Notes: generated by a model from the sequence alone, not told the origin. DNA of 64,000 bases from JAUIIK01 sp963745675 (GCA_963745675.1 CAVUYM010000018.1:496001-560000); one strand, 5' to 3'. Counted from the stretch's first letter, positions 38,631-47,680 are shown. Numbers and translations are program-made.

Positions 38631-39641
38631 GTGCTCCGGCTTAAGCGCCGTTTCCTCACCGGGATATTGCTCGGGATTGCTGTCGTATCGGCAGTGATTC
38701 TGTTTTCCGACCGCGATTCGCTTGTGGAGGCTGCGACCTCTTTCGATTTGCGCCTGGTCCCGCTGATCTTGATGCTGACGATGGGCAACTATCTCTTGCG
38801 ATTCGTCAAATGGCAATACTATCTCCGGCGCGTCGGGGTCGTGGATCTCGAGCTCGGCGCTTCGGCACTCATATTCGTCAGTGGATTCAGCATGGCGATA
38901 ACCCCTGGGAAGGTCGGGGAGTTTCTGAAATCGCTCCTCGTCCGGGCCAGGACATCCGACCCGATGACACGAACGTTGCCCGTTGTCTTCGCGGAACGAA
39001 TAACGGATGGGCTCGCTATGGTCATCCTTTCGACCGTTGGACTACTTGCATTTCGCGTCGGCTGGCCTCTCTTCTTGCTCATGTCGTTTGTCCTCGGCGC
39101 CATTCTCGTCTTCATCCAACAAGAGTCGCTCGTCGAATCGCTTTTGGGACGATTGGGCGGGACCCGTTTTCTGGAAGGACGCATCGACCAGATCCGCGAG
39201 CTGTATCACAGCACCCGCACCCTGTTGGCCCCTAGGCCACTAGCCAGCATGGCAGCGTTATCTACCGTCTCATGGTTTCTCGAGTGTCTCGTGCTCTATG
39301 TGATTCTTCGCGGACTCGGGTTCGATCATTCCTGGAATCTTGTGCTCGCCGCGACCTTCGTTTTCGCCACTTCAGCATGGCTTGGCGGCGCATCCTTGCT
39401 GCCTGGCGGGCTTGGCGCAACCGAGGCGTCAGCAGCGGCATTGCTCATCGTGACAGTCAGCGACCCTCAAATGAACGGTACAGTCGCCGCGGTAGCGACC
39501 CTTATTCTGCGATTTGCTACGCTCTGGTTCGGAGTAGCCGTTGGTCTTGCGGCGCTTGCCATTACGTCTCGCTGGCTCGGACGCGATCTGGAGTTTGACA
39601 CGGGAGACCAGAGGCAGCCCGCTCGACCTGAGGTCGGATAG
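38631..39641 (+). CDS. LPG synthase TM-domain family membrane protein (intact copy)
   Basis: 336 residues from GTG 38631, with eight helices. It carries RFVKWQYYLRRVGV after the second helix, then AITPGKVGEFLKSLLVRAR and PVVFAERITDGLAMVILSTV, and at the end ASLLPGGLGATEASAAALLI, the same conserved positions as the copy at 17286-18331. The intact state here versus the broken copy there fits the general pattern of sequence quality. Function is as for the family: flippase-like transport or lipid modification. Confidence 0.78.
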   Translation: MLRLKRRFLTGILLGIAVVSAVILFSDRDSLVEAATSFDLRLVPLILMLTMGNYLLRFVKWQYYLRRVGVVDLELGASALIFVSGFSMAITPGKVGEFLKSLLVRARTSDPMTRTLPVVFAERITDGLAMVILSTVGLLAFRVGWPLFLLMSFVLGAILVFIQQESLVESLLGRLGGTRFLEGRIDQIRELYHSTRTLLAPRPLASMAALSTVSWFLECLVLYVILRGLGFDHSWNLVLAATFVFATSAWLGGASLLPGGLGATEASAAALLIVTVSDPQMNGTVAAVATLILRFATLWFGVAVGLAALAITSRWLGRDLEFDTGDQRQPARPEVG

Positions 39642-39653
39642 AAAGAAATACCG

Positions 39654-40100
39654 ATGATTCAAGCACAGTCCGGCTCGGCCCATTGCAGCATCTGTGGAAC
39701 GGAGCTATTGCCGGAAAACCGATTCTGCCCTAGTTGCGGTGCACCAAACCCTGGCTATATCTCTCCAACCGAAGCCCAATCCGCACGATTTACGGCGTCC
39801 GAACCACCCCAACTTCCTCCGTCACCCCAAATTCCGCAACAGGGTTACACGTCCCCGGCGCCTCCAGCGGCATGGACTTCATCCCCACCTCCGCCGCCTC
39901 AACCGGGCAACCGAAGGACGTGGTACATCCTCGGCGGCATTGTCCTCATTTTCCTGCTCATTTGTTGTTGCTGCGCGTTTTTGGTTGCAGTAGTCGCCAG
40001 TCAGGACAGCGCTCTTCAGAAGGAGCTTAGAAGGAACCGCTCAATTGCTGCTCGCACTGACCTGATTCAGCGAGAGTGTCTGAGCGCCTGTCGCAATTAA
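39654..40100 (+). CDS. Zinc-ribbon, proline-rich single-pass membrane protein
   Basis: 148 residues. An N-terminal zinc ribbon CSICGTELLPENRFCPSCG is followed by about 60 Pro/Ser/Gln-rich residues (PQLPPSPQIPQQGYTSPAPP), then one helix (WYILGGIVLIFLLICCCCAF) with four consecutive Cys. The C-terminal tail is charged and may be altered by a late frame change, since it ends abruptly in the overlap with the convergent lipoprotein gene. This arrangement is common in uncharacterised Chloroflexota and actinobacterial proteins. No function can be given. Confidence 0.6.
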   Translation: MIQAQSGSAHCSICGTELLPENRFCPSCGAPNPGYISPTEAQSARFTASEPPQLPPSPQIPQQGYTSPAPPAAWTSSPPPPPQPGNRRTWYILGGIVLIFLLICCCCAFLVAVVASQDSALQKELRRNRSIAARTDLIQRECLSACRN

Positions 40101-41119
40101 TTTGCGACAAACCACGAGAGTCCGGAAGTTGAATCGATGTTGTCAGCGCTAAACAATCGACGTGGCTCGCCAGCAGAGTAATTCCCCGACGCTGATCGTT
40201 CGACGTCGACGACCCAAACCTCAAACGTTACGCCAACAACATGAATGAACGCGATCTGCTTGCCATCCGGCGACCAGACAGGTTCAACCGCGCTTCCCGT
40301 CTCAACGAGCCGGTAAGGCTCTCCTCCGGTTGTCGGTGCAATCCAGAGATTCGAATTTTCACCTTCACGTTGAACGTAAACGAGATTCGCACCATCTGGA
40401 GCCCAGTCTGGATCAAATGCCCCGTCCGTATCGACGACGAGTGGCTCAAAAAAGCCCGTTTCCAGATTCAAGATCCAAACTTCCTGGTAACGCACCCCGG
40501 AACCTTGATCTTGGCGCACCGAAAACGCCAGTTGGCTACCATCAGACGAATAGACCGGCCCTTCCTGGCTTAGCGACACCCGTTGGGACGCGTCAAGAGG
40601 GTAAGGTGCCGCGCCAACGCCGAACTCGGCTATCCAGATATACATATTGCGCGAAAATGAGTCCAGTCCACCCTTATCCGAGATATAGACGAGCTCTTCA
40701 CCTACCGGCGACCAATCCGGCTCCCGGGCCCAGGCAGCCAGAAACACATGATCTTCCGTAAAAGGAGTCAATCCAGAATCGCTCGATGTGAGTTGAACCA
40801 GGGGTTCGCCATCTCGGCGAGCGATGACGATATCGGAGAAATCACCATGATTTTGGACGTAGGCGAAACGATCGCCGGCTGGCGACCAGGTAGGAGATTC
40901 TGCATTTCCAACGTCTGTAACCTGGCTTATATCGCCGTCCCGCCAGAGCATTACGTCGCCGTTTGCGACGAAGAGAATTTGCCCCGACGTTCCCGCTGCC
41001 TGACCGGTCTGAAAGTTTTCCGCAGTTCCACAGGCGGCGACGCACGGCAAGCAGACGACGATGGCCAATGTGATAGACAGTAACGGTCGCCGGAAAAAGT
41101 ACCTTCGCATGTTCATCAT
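40097..41119 (-). CDS. TolB-like beta-propeller lipoprotein
   Basis: 340 residues. The signal peptide ends in the lipobox LPCVAAC (Cys at about 30), so it is lipid-anchored outside. Six PD40/WD40-like blades follow with the usual ESPTWSPAGDRFAYVQ, REPDWSPVGEELVYIS, PDWAPDGANLVYVQREGE and EPVWSPDGKQIAFIH repeats. The function in Gram-positive-like or monoderm cells is unknown; it probably binds protein or glycan. The ATG overlaps the murE stop by 4 bases (41116-41119), so it is translated with murE, hinting at a cell-envelope role. Confidence 0.78.
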   Translation of the reverse strand: MMNMRRYFFRRPLLSITLAIVVCLPCVAACGTAENFQTGQAAGTSGQILFVANGDVMLWRDGDISQVTDVGNAESPTWSPAGDRFAYVQNHGDFSDIVIARRDGEPLVQLTSSDSGLTPFTEDHVFLAAWAREPDWSPVGEELVYISDKGGLDSFSRNMYIWIAEFGVGAAPYPLDASQRVSLSQEGPVYSSDGSQLAFSVRQDQGSGVRYQEVWILNLETGFFEPLVVDTDGAFDPDWAPDGANLVYVQREGENSNLWIAPTTGGEPYRLVETGSAVEPVWSPDGKQIAFIHVVGVTFEVWVVDVERSASGNYSAGEPRRLFSADNIDSTSGLSWFVAN

Positions 41120-42657
41120 TCGATTGCTGAGTATCCCATGCTATTCAAAACGCTTCGGGCGACTTCCGCCTCATCCCAATTCCGAGCCTCGCCACCGTAG
41201 AGTATCGAGGTCTCGTGACCCTTACCAGCAAGAATAACTATATCCCCCTGAACGGCACGCTCGAGAATACGTTCAATCGCCTGATGGCGGTCCTCCAGGC
41301 GGTCGAAGTCTACACTCTCCCGAGCCCCGCTCTCGGTAGCTCCAACCACAATTTGGTCGATGATCTCTTCTGGATCTTCAAACCTCGGATCCTCACTTGT
41401 GACAACAAAGTAGTCGGATAGTCGGGTAGCAACCGCCCCCATTTCGGCCCGCTTCTCGATGTCGCGTTCGCCAGCTGAGCCGAACAGCACCAGGACTCGC
41501 CCCGCTGTCGCCTCTCTTGCAGCACGCAGTACCAGGGTGAGTGCAGGCGCGGTATGCGCATAGTCGACGATGACTTGAAATGGTTGCCCGGCGCGAATCG
41601 ATTGCATTCTGCCCGGCACCGACGGCAACTGTTGAAGTTCACCAGCCAGCATTTCCGGGTCTACGTCTAGTGCATGACCAACTGAAACGGCCGCCAGCGC
41701 ATTCGACAGATTCCAGCTTCCGATCATCGGGATTCCCGTGTCGAATGTCTTTCCAGCGAGTCCCAACGTAAATCGATATGCGCCAGACTCAACTACAACA
41801 TCCGTCGCGGTGATAATCGGGTCGTAGGACGGATCTATACCGTAGCCGATAAGCGTCAATTTTTCCGCAAAGGGGAGAACAGATCGTGCACCCGGATCGT
41901 CCAGATTGACGATTCCGATCCCCATCCCGCCGTCTCGAACAGCATCTGAAACGTGCTCAAATAGCCTCGCCTTTGCTCGTCGATAAGCGGCGATTGAACC
42001 GTGAAAATCGAGATGCTCGTGGGTGATGTTTGTGACCAGCCCGATGTCGAAATGGCAACCATCAACCCGATGCGTCTCGAGCCCATGTGAAGACGTCTCC
42101 AAGATGACGACATCCGTGGATGCAGACCGCATTTCCGCCAGCAACCGCTGCGTTTCCAGCGATTCCGGCGTCGTCTGCCGCCCCGAGGAGCGGGGCGATT
42201 TCCCCGGCACAACCGTCGAAATCGTGCCTATGAGTCCCGTACGATATCCGGCACGACGCAGCAGATGCTCGACCATATACGAGGTCGTCGTTTTGCCGTC
42301 AGTACCGGTTATGCCCACCAGCCGAAGATGGCGGCTTGGATCGCCATAAAAGGTCCGCGCAACGCTGGCCAGGGCTTGACGGCTGTCGGGAACGACGACG
42401 ACGGAGGAGTATCCCTTCACGGATACTTCAGACGGTTCACGATCGATCAGGCAGCTTGTCGCCCCATTGCTGCGGGCTTGCTGTAGAAAATCGTGACCGT
42501 CGCTGTATCCTCCGCGAAGTGCGACGAACATAGCGCCGGGAACTGCAGCCCGACTGTCAAACGTGATGCTGGACACGATCGTATTTCCACCGGAGACAAT
42601 CTGTGCCATTTCAATGGCGGAAATAAGTTGGCCGATTGTGAAGGCGGTCTCAGTCAT
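41116..42657 (-). CDS. murE: UDP-MurNAc-L-Ala-D-Glu: diamino acid ligase (MurE)
   Basis: 513 residues. It adds the third amino acid to the peptidoglycan stem peptide in the cytoplasm. Domain 1 has FDSRAAVPGAMFVALRG. The ATP site is VGITGTDGKTTTSYMVEHLL (118-124). Domain 2 also has ITHEHLDFHGSIAAYRRAKA with the carbamoylated-Lys region. Domain 3 has VDYAHTAPALTLVLRAAREA and VTSEDPRFEDPEEII. The DPR motif there carries the Arg that selects meso-diaminopimelate in DNPR-type enzymes; the preceding residue is Asp in an EDPR context rather than DNPR, so mDAP is likely but not certain. It is not in a dcw cluster here. Confidence 0.88.
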   Translation of the reverse strand: MTETAFTIGQLISAIEMAQIVSGGNTIVSSITFDSRAAVPGAMFVALRGGYSDGHDFLQQARSNGATSCLIDREPSEVSVKGYSSVVVVPDSRQALASVARTFYGDPSRHLRLVGITGTDGKTTTSYMVEHLLRRAGYRTGLIGTISTVVPGKSPRSSGRQTTPESLETQRLLAEMRSASTDVVILETSSHGLETHRVDGCHFDIGLVTNITHEHLDFHGSIAAYRRAKARLFEHVSDAVRDGGMGIGIVNLDDPGARSVLPFAEKLTLIGYGIDPSYDPIITATDVVVESGAYRFTLGLAGKTFDTGIPMIGSWNLSNALAAVSVGHALDVDPEMLAGELQQLPSVPGRMQSIRAGQPFQVIVDYAHTAPALTLVLRAAREATAGRVLVLFGSAGERDIEKRAEMGAVATRLSDYFVVTSEDPRFEDPEEIIDQIVVGATESGARESVDFDRLEDRHQAIERILERAVQGDIVILAGKGHETSILYGGEARNWDEAEVARSVLNSMGYSAIE

Positions 42658-42747
42658 TGAATTTCGAGCAGAAAATAATGTCGCCTATCGTTTTTGAATC
42701 CACTGGCACTCGCATCCAGCCTCGGGCTAGAGCCATCACTTTCTGCC

Positions 42748-43698
42748 TCAGTGGATAGGGACCGTGTCGGCTATACCCTCGAGCAATGCCGCCGACTCCA
42801 GTGCCGCTTCAGCGGCCGTGGCAACATCCCCAGTCGTGGAATCCTTTAGCGCCTCCAGGAAGGACTGGACGTGCGTACCACCAATATTTCCGAGGGCCAC
42901 GATCGCAGCCAGTTGCAGATCCGGTCCCTCATCGTCCTCTGCAGCTTCGAACAGATAGGGCAACACCCGGCGATCTTCAACGTACGGAGCGGCCGCGGCA
43001 GCCGTCAGTCGTTGCTCTTCATCTCCGGCGGCTAACCCATCTATGACTCTCGACGCCCATCGACTGCCACCGAAGCGGCCCATCGCCCGAAGCGCGAATT
43101 CTCTGGCCTCGTCGTGGCCGTCATCGTAGGCTCGGGCGATCTCTGCTTCAATCTCAATAGGACGGAAATATGCAGCCGCCGCGAGCGCAGCTAACCGGAC
43201 ATTCTCATTGTCGTCACCAAGCGCAACGTCGACAAGGAGGGCTTCAGTTTCTTCTCTTAGGTCAGTGTCGATACCGCCTTCAACAATCAGGCCTGCGAAG
43301 CGCCCAATCGCTTCGACGAGCGCGACACGAACCCGTGCCTCCGGTTCGTGTTCAAGACGTTGAAGGAGGGCCGCTAATAACGCGGACGATTCAACTTCCC
43401 ACATAGCTCGCGTTGATTCAAGGCGAATGTCCGGATTCGCATCAGCGAGACCGATCATGTATACGCGCTCGAAGTTCATGCGAACATCCTCGCCGGAGAG
43501 CAAGGCCATTTGCGTGATGATCGCGTGACGCAGGTCGTCCGCTAAGTCGCTCCAACGCTCACGGACGAATGCCGCTTCTGAAATCGATAGATCCGCCAGC
43601 GGCTCCACCGTTACGGCTGCGGCTCCGTCTTTTTCCAGCGCGTCAACTGCTGCAGCTACTGAGCTATGGTCCGATCTTTTACGACGCTGGCGCAACAT
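42748..43698 (-). CDS. HEAT-repeat protein
   Basis: About 316 residues from ATG 43698, which overlaps the stop of the upstream gene by 20 bases. Six or more alpha-helical HEAT/PBS-like repeats are visible, for example ADANPDIRLESTRAMWEVES, EPEARVRVALVEAIGRFAGL, DDNENVRLAALAAAAYFRPI, and AAEDDEGPDLQLAAIVALGN. The protein is acidic and soluble. HEAT repeats bind proteins; no catalytic motif is seen. Overlap with the large unknown gene suggests that the two proteins interact. Confidence 0.7.
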   Translation of the reverse strand: MLRQRRKRSDHSSVAAAVDALEKDGAAAVTVEPLADLSISEAAFVRERWSDLADDLRHAIITQMALLSGEDVRMNFERVYMIGLADANPDIRLESTRAMWEVESSALLAALLQRLEHEPEARVRVALVEAIGRFAGLIVEGGIDTDLREETEALLVDVALGDDNENVRLAALAAAAYFRPIEIEAEIARAYDDGHDEAREFALRAMGRFGGSRWASRVIDGLAAGDEEQRLTAAAAAPYVEDRRVLPYLFEAAEDDEGPDLQLAAIVALGNIGGTHVQSFLEALKDSTTGDVATAAEAALESAALLEGIADTVPIH

Positions 43699-45538
43699 AG
43701 AGGAACACATCTTCTTCACTATCGTCCGGAATGAATTCCGGATAGGCGCCACCAAGCAAGATATCGCGCAGATATGGTTCTGATATCGGTCTTTCGATGT
43801 TCGCCGCCGCAAGGATATCGACGATATGCGCGCGGTATCGCATCTCATCATCTTCCTCAAGGCGCGCTCCAACGCGTTCGAACGTCGCCCGCACGACTTT
43901 GTCTACGTGGCGGCGGCTTTCTTCGTCGAGCGGGCTTACATCCGCCAAACGAGCGAAGTGATTGTCGTCAAGAAGCATGTCGTCTTGTGTCGCACAGAAG
44001 TAGGTCGTCGATTGGAAGACAAATCGCTCCCGACGCTCGTTGTATTGCAGCAGCTTGCGATCCTGGCGAGAAATCTGGAAGTACTCAATGATGAAGTGGG
44101 TCTCTCGATCGCGCGTTGCTTCAATCGTCACAACAGCACCAGGTACGAGATTCTCGGCGAAGAACTCTTCGAATCCGATCAGATAGCCGCCTCTGTTACT
44201 GGTCGGGTATCGAACTTCGACCTCGAAGGTCTCGAATGTCTGTGGAGACTCGAAGGTCAAGCGTGTCACCCGTTGGTCGTTGAACGCGGCTTTCGGCATG
44301 ATCGTTGCGAAGTTCGCATTGAGCGGCAAGATGCCAAGACGGTGTTCGTAAAAGGTGAGGACGTGCTCAATCAACCCAGGTTCGAGCTCGGCGTCCGGAG
44401 TCTTGTAGTCAAGCAAGAAGCGATAGTCTTGTCCGATCTCGCTCGCCTTACGTTTGTCACTCGTGATCGCTGGCAAGCCCGAAGGCGCCCACAATGACTG
44501 TCGAGCAGACCCAACGAACTCAAACATGCCCAGTTCGCGTGACATGCGATAGTTGAGCGCAAAGCGCTCGATTTCAAATTCTTCAGAGCCAGGAGTCTGG
44601 TTGGAACCAATGTCGCGCACCAACGCGTAGTCTGAAACGGCTTCGCTCGCCGATCCAAGTATCACCTGTATCTTATTGAGATCATCCTTGGAGAGTACCG
44701 GCACATTCGCCTCGTCCATCCAAAGGTCGCCCCAGCGCACCGCACTCGGCTCCTCACGCAACGCCAACTCAATTGCTTCTGCAATATCAGCATCGGATGC
44801 GTCGTCGATTTCGAGTTCTGGCACAGCTGCCGGCGCAGGCTCGATGGGAGCTATTGGAGCAACTGCTTCAACTTCCGCTACTGGTTCATCGGAGATTGCA
44901 GGTTCCTCGACGAGAATCTCTTCGACCTCTTCTTCAACAGGAACTTCTATCTCGACGTCCTGCTCTACGGCAGCGCCTAGATCTTCGAAGAATTCCGCGC
45001 TCGAGAGCCCGTCGCTGTCGGGAAGAATGACGTCTGGAGATTCCTGGCCCGCCTCGCGCAACGCCGCGGCGACAGCGGCCTGCCACGAATCTGGCGGAAA
45101 CTCCATCGGAGCCGCCGTCTCGGAGACGATCGAATCGCTATCGAAGCTATCAACAGCGGATCGCGGACGAGCTCGCTCTCGAACCGGCTCAGGAGTCGCG
45201 AAACGCTGCATCAAATCATGAGTGTCGGCGTCCACCGGGCCTCCGCCTGGAGGGATGCCCGACTTGGTTGTTACATAGGCCGTCTCTTCGTCGGAATCAT
45301 TCTTTGCGAATATATGCGCGTTGGCATCGAGTGCTCGCGCAATAGCTGCCTCGTTGGCGGCTTGTCCCATTGATGTAAGCGCTTCAGACAGACTCACCAA
45401 CGAGAGAGTAATTGGCGCATCACCCGCAAAGAACGCTCCTCGAGACTGGAAGAGCCCGAAGACTAATTCCGCAAGTTTTTGCTCTGGTTTCTTCCCTTGA
45501 AATTCAAGCTGTGTGCGCTGTGACGCTGAATTCACCAT
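43679..45538 (-). CDS. Unknown acidic protein, possible winged-helix ends
   Basis: 619 residues, intact. Residues about 20-90 (AELVFGLFQSRGAFFAGDA, LSLVSLSEALTSMGQAANEA) and the last 80 (MRYRAHIVDILAAANIERPI then SEPYLRDILLGGAYPEFIPD) each look like a winged-helix domain. A long acidic, low-complexity linker (about 190-265; VPVEEEVEEILVEEPAISDE) joins the N-terminal part to a conserved-looking middle (SKDDLNKIQVILGSASEAVS, FEIERFALNYRMSRELGMFE). A later beta-rich part contains PGAVVTIEATRDRETHFIIE. I do not recognise the family. The architecture suggests a DNA- or polymerase-associated factor, inference only. A 35-codon ORF lies upstream and a HEAT-repeat gene overlaps downstream. Confidence 0.6.
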   Translation of the reverse strand: MVNSASQRTQLEFQGKKPEQKLAELVFGLFQSRGAFFAGDAPITLSLVSLSEALTSMGQAANEAAIARALDANAHIFAKNDSDEETAYVTTKSGIPPGGGPVDADTHDLMQRFATPEPVRERARPRSAVDSFDSDSIVSETAAPMEFPPDSWQAAVAAALREAGQESPDVILPDSDGLSSAEFFEDLGAAVEQDVEIEVPVEEEVEEILVEEPAISDEPVAEVEAVAPIAPIEPAPAAVPELEIDDASDADIAEAIELALREEPSAVRWGDLWMDEANVPVLSKDDLNKIQVILGSASEAVSDYALVRDIGSNQTPGSEEFEIERFALNYRMSRELGMFEFVGSARQSLWAPSGLPAITSDKRKASEIGQDYRFLLDYKTPDAELEPGLIEHVLTFYEHRLGILPLNANFATIMPKAAFNDQRVTRLTFESPQTFETFEVEVRYPTSNRGGYLIGFEEFFAENLVPGAVVTIEATRDRETHFIIEYFQISRQDRKLLQYNERRERFVFQSTTYFCATQDDMLLDDNHFARLADVSPLDEESRRHVDKVVRATFERVGARLEEDDEMRYRAHIVDILAAANIERPISEPYLRDILLGGAYPEFIPDDSEEDVFLYVAPAS

Positions 45539-45647
45539 CGTAGGGTTTCGCTCGTTTCAATGTGTAGGACTTCTGAAGTACCTGGTTATCTATCGGACTG
45601 AATGCCTTGTTCGACAATGCATGACGCCAAAGGCTACGGATGGGTTA

Positions 45648-45755
45648 TTACTTGTTAGCCGCCTTCAACGCCGCGACAAGGTCACGGATACTCACCGGTT
45701 TCTTGCTCTGAGCGAGCACATCAAGAATTATCTTGCGTTGGTCTTCGGGTATCAT
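45648..45755 (-). CDS. 35-residue ORF with helix-turn-helix-like sequence
   Basis: ATG 45755 to TAA 45650-45648. The protein reads as two short amphipathic helices, DQRKIILDVLAQSKKPVSIR then DLVAALKAANK, like the first two helices of a winged-helix domain. An in-frame stop lies just upstream, so it cannot be longer at the N terminus. It is 109 bases upstream of the 619-residue gene on the same strand. It may be a real small protein or a fragment of a once longer domain. Confidence 0.4.
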   Translation of the reverse strand: MIPEDQRKIILDVLAQSKKPVSIRDLVAALKAANK

Positions 45756-45796
45756 GCGTGCGAATCATCCTTCCGCTCGGCCTACAATCCTCAAGT

Positions 45797-46792
45797 TTAC
45801 ATGACAAATCGCTCAAGCTCACTGTCTCCGTCAAATTTGTGGTAAGCCAGCGCCGAAACACCAAGTAGCGCTGCATCGGCTCCGAGTTGCGCGGGAGAGA
45901 CAATTAGGCGTCGTTGTGAAGATTCCAACGAGAATTGACGGATTCGAGCTCTGACGGTTCCGATGAATCCCGATCCGACTCGCCCAGCATAGCCCCCAAG
46001 AATGACCATGTCGCAGCTGAGGGCCGTGACGATGTTGGCGACGGCCATACCAATCATCTGCGTCGCCTCAGCCGCGACGGCGGCAACCTCGTCCGGCGCA
46101 TCGTCCGAGAAGACTTGTTCGATTGAGAAACTGTCCGATTGGCTCGATGCGGTGGTGAGATCGTCAAGCGCGTCCTGAGCGCGGCGCAATATGGCCAGCT
46201 CAGAAACGTATGCCTCAAGGTGTCCAGGCTTTCCACAAGAGCATCGTGGGCCCGTAGCTGTCACTGGCATATGACCGAATTCACCAGCGGTCATTCCCGC
46301 GCCTCGCAGTAGGCGCCCTTCGAGCAGGATTCCTCCGCCCACGCCGATACCCAGCTGCATATACAACATGCCGCGGGATCCCCGCCCTGCGCCGAAACGA
46401 TATTCACCGAAAGCTGCCGCTCGAGCGTCATTCTCAAGCACAACTGGTTTGCCGAAGCGCTCTTCAATCAGGCCAGCAAGGGGATAGGACTCGAAGCCGG
46501 TCGAGCGCAATCCGTCGATCGTAACTCCGCGGCTCGTATCAACAGGGCCGCCAAACGCCACGCCAACAGTCCGGTACGTCGCCCCAGCTGCGTTCGGGTG
46601 CTCAAGTAGTTGCTCAACGAGGTTGAATGTCTGATCCATTGCCGATTGAGCAGTCAGCGGCGCCGAAATACCATGAACCGATGCGACGATGTGAGCGTCT
46701 CGCGTTGTGAGCGCCGCACGTAGGCCACGACTTCCGACCTCAATCCCTAGTGCGCAATCGGTTTCCGCAGTAGAAAGTATCGAGGTTCCCAA
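45797..46792 (-). CDS. ROK-family sugar kinase/regulator
   Basis: 331 residues from ATG 46792. The ATP-binding motif is ALGIEVGSRGLRAALTT; the sugar site GVAFGGPVDTSRGVTIDG and VVLENDARAAAFGEYRFGAG, and IGVGGGILLEGRLLRGAGMT are the ROK signatures. The zinc motif is TAGEFGHMPV...CSCGKPGHLEAYVS: the usual CxCGxxGCxE has His in place of the last Cys. There is no N-terminal HTH, so a kinase (glucose, fructose or N-acetylmannosamine) is more likely than a NagC-like repressor. It is the first gene of the minus-strand run above 45.6 kb. Confidence 0.82.
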   Translation of the reverse strand: MGTSILSTAETDCALGIEVGSRGLRAALTTRDAHIVASVHGISAPLTAQSAMDQTFNLVEQLLEHPNAAGATYRTVGVAFGGPVDTSRGVTIDGLRSTGFESYPLAGLIEERFGKPVVLENDARAAAFGEYRFGAGRGSRGMLYMQLGIGVGGGILLEGRLLRGAGMTAGEFGHMPVTATGPRCSCGKPGHLEAYVSELAILRRAQDALDDLTTASSQSDSFSIEQVFSDDAPDEVAAVAAEATQMIGMAVANIVTALSCDMVILGGYAGRVGSGFIGTVRARIRQFSLESSQRRLIVSPAQLGADAALLGVSALAYHKFDGDSELERFVM

Positions 46793-46918
46793 ATTTCAGA
46801 TGCCTCATCCAGGGTGCTTTGAATATTCAGAATACTAGTGGCAGGTGTCTAGCCCATAACTGTCGACATCATAGCATCTGAAGTTCGAGCGGGGTACGAG
46901 CTGGCGCGGTTCGGTTCG

Positions 46919-46948
46919 TTGCGGCCCTTGACCACCCTTTGGTAGAAT
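46919..46948 (+). promoter_or_regulatory. Candidate promoter of tRNA-Asn
   Basis: TTGCGG (46919-46924), an 18-base spacer and TAGAAT (46943-46948) lie 15 bases before the tRNA. The arrangement is the same as for tRNA-Asp, though the -35 is weaker. Confidence 0.5.
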
Positions 46949-46963
46949 GCGCCCAAATCGCAT

Positions 46964-47035
46964 TCCTCGGTAGCTCAATGGTAGAGCGACGGACTGTTAA
47001 TCCGCAGGTTGGAGGTTCGAGCCCTCCCCGAGGAG
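46964..47035 (+). tRNA. tRNA-Asn (GTT)
   Basis: Acceptor TCCTCGG pairs with CCGAGGA, discriminator G. D arm GCTC/GAGC, anticodon arm with loop CTGTTAA giving anticodon GTT, T arm GGAGG/CCTCC with TTCGAGC loop. One A-C mismatch at the top of the anticodon stem (27-43). CCA is not encoded. Confidence 0.92.
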
Positions 47036-47189
47036 CCGGCAGGGCCGAGTGGCCCTGATTTGTGACTGATGGGGTTGTTGTTCCGATACGACCATAGCTA
47101 AACCGTAAGCCAACCCCTCCTGTTCCTCTCCTGATCGGCGCTTCCTCCAGTTTGAAGTTCCAGTCTTGGAAGAGACCGAAAGTGGGTAC

Positions 47190-47206
47190 ACCCGGATTCT
47201 CCGGGT
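47190..47206 (+). other. Hairpin in the leader of the RRM gene
   Basis: ACCCGGA (47190-47196), TTC, TCCGGGT (47200-47206) form a perfect 7-bp stem about 76 bases before the ATG of the RNA-binding protein. It has no T run. The leader may regulate translation or cold response, as for many bacterial RRM genes; this is inferred. The stretch 47036-47281 otherwise contains no gene that I can see. Confidence 0.35.
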
Positions 47207-47281
47207 CTACGGCGAGACACCGGTCAGCTTCTGAGGTTGTGGTCGTGAATAGACAACGCCAAGGCTCCCTGGAGGAAGGCC

Positions 47282-47557
47282 ATGAATATCTACGTCGGCA
47301 ACCTGAATTTCAGGACGACCGAAGTTACCTTACGGGATCACTTCGCTGCCTATGGCGAAGTCACATCCGCACGGGTTATTACCGACCGTGAAACAAACCG
47401 GTCACGCGGTTTCGGTTTTGTCGAAATGTCTAATGACGATGAAGCGCGCGCTGCGATCGCGGCGCTTGACGGCGTCGAATTCGAAGGCCGTGCGCTAAAC
47501 GTCAATGAGGCAAGACCGCGCGAACCACGAGAAAACCGCGGACCGCGCCGCTACTAG
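47282..47557 (+). CDS. RRM RNA-binding protein
   Basis: 91 residues from ATG 47282 behind GGAGGAAGG. A single RRM fills the protein: RNP2 is IYVGNL, RNP1 is RGFGFVEM, with the usual TDRETNRSRG loop between and DGVEFEGRALNVNEARP at the end. A short Arg-rich tail (REPRENRGPRRY) adds RNA affinity. This is the standard small RRM protein of Cyanobacteria and Chloroflexota, often cold-induced. It is followed by a strong terminator. Confidence 0.92.
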   Translation: MNIYVGNLNFRTTEVTLRDHFAAYGEVTSARVITDRETNRSRGFGFVEMSNDDEARAAIAALDGVEFEGRALNVNEARPREPRENRGPRRY

Positions 47558-47582
47558 CTCTGCGCCCGTAGTAAACAAACGA

Positions 47583-47612
47583 GAACCTCCGGCAGTTGCC
47601 GGAGGTTCTTTT
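47583..47612 (+). terminator. Rho-independent terminator after the RRM gene
   Basis: GAACCTCCGGCA and TGCCGGAGGTTC form a perfect 12-bp stem with a two-base loop (GT), followed by TTTT. It lies 26 bases after the stop codon. Confidence 0.9.
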
Positions 47613-47680
47613 GGTTTGCAAATCATCGGTCGATGCTAGACTCGTACGCTAGTCTCATTTCTAGTCGAAGGATAGTCAGC

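Noticed and set aside
47036..47281. Possible non-coding RNA between tRNA-Asn and the RRM gene
   Set aside because: Apart from one 7-bp hairpin there is no extended structure or terminator marking a separate RNA; it reads as leader sequence.
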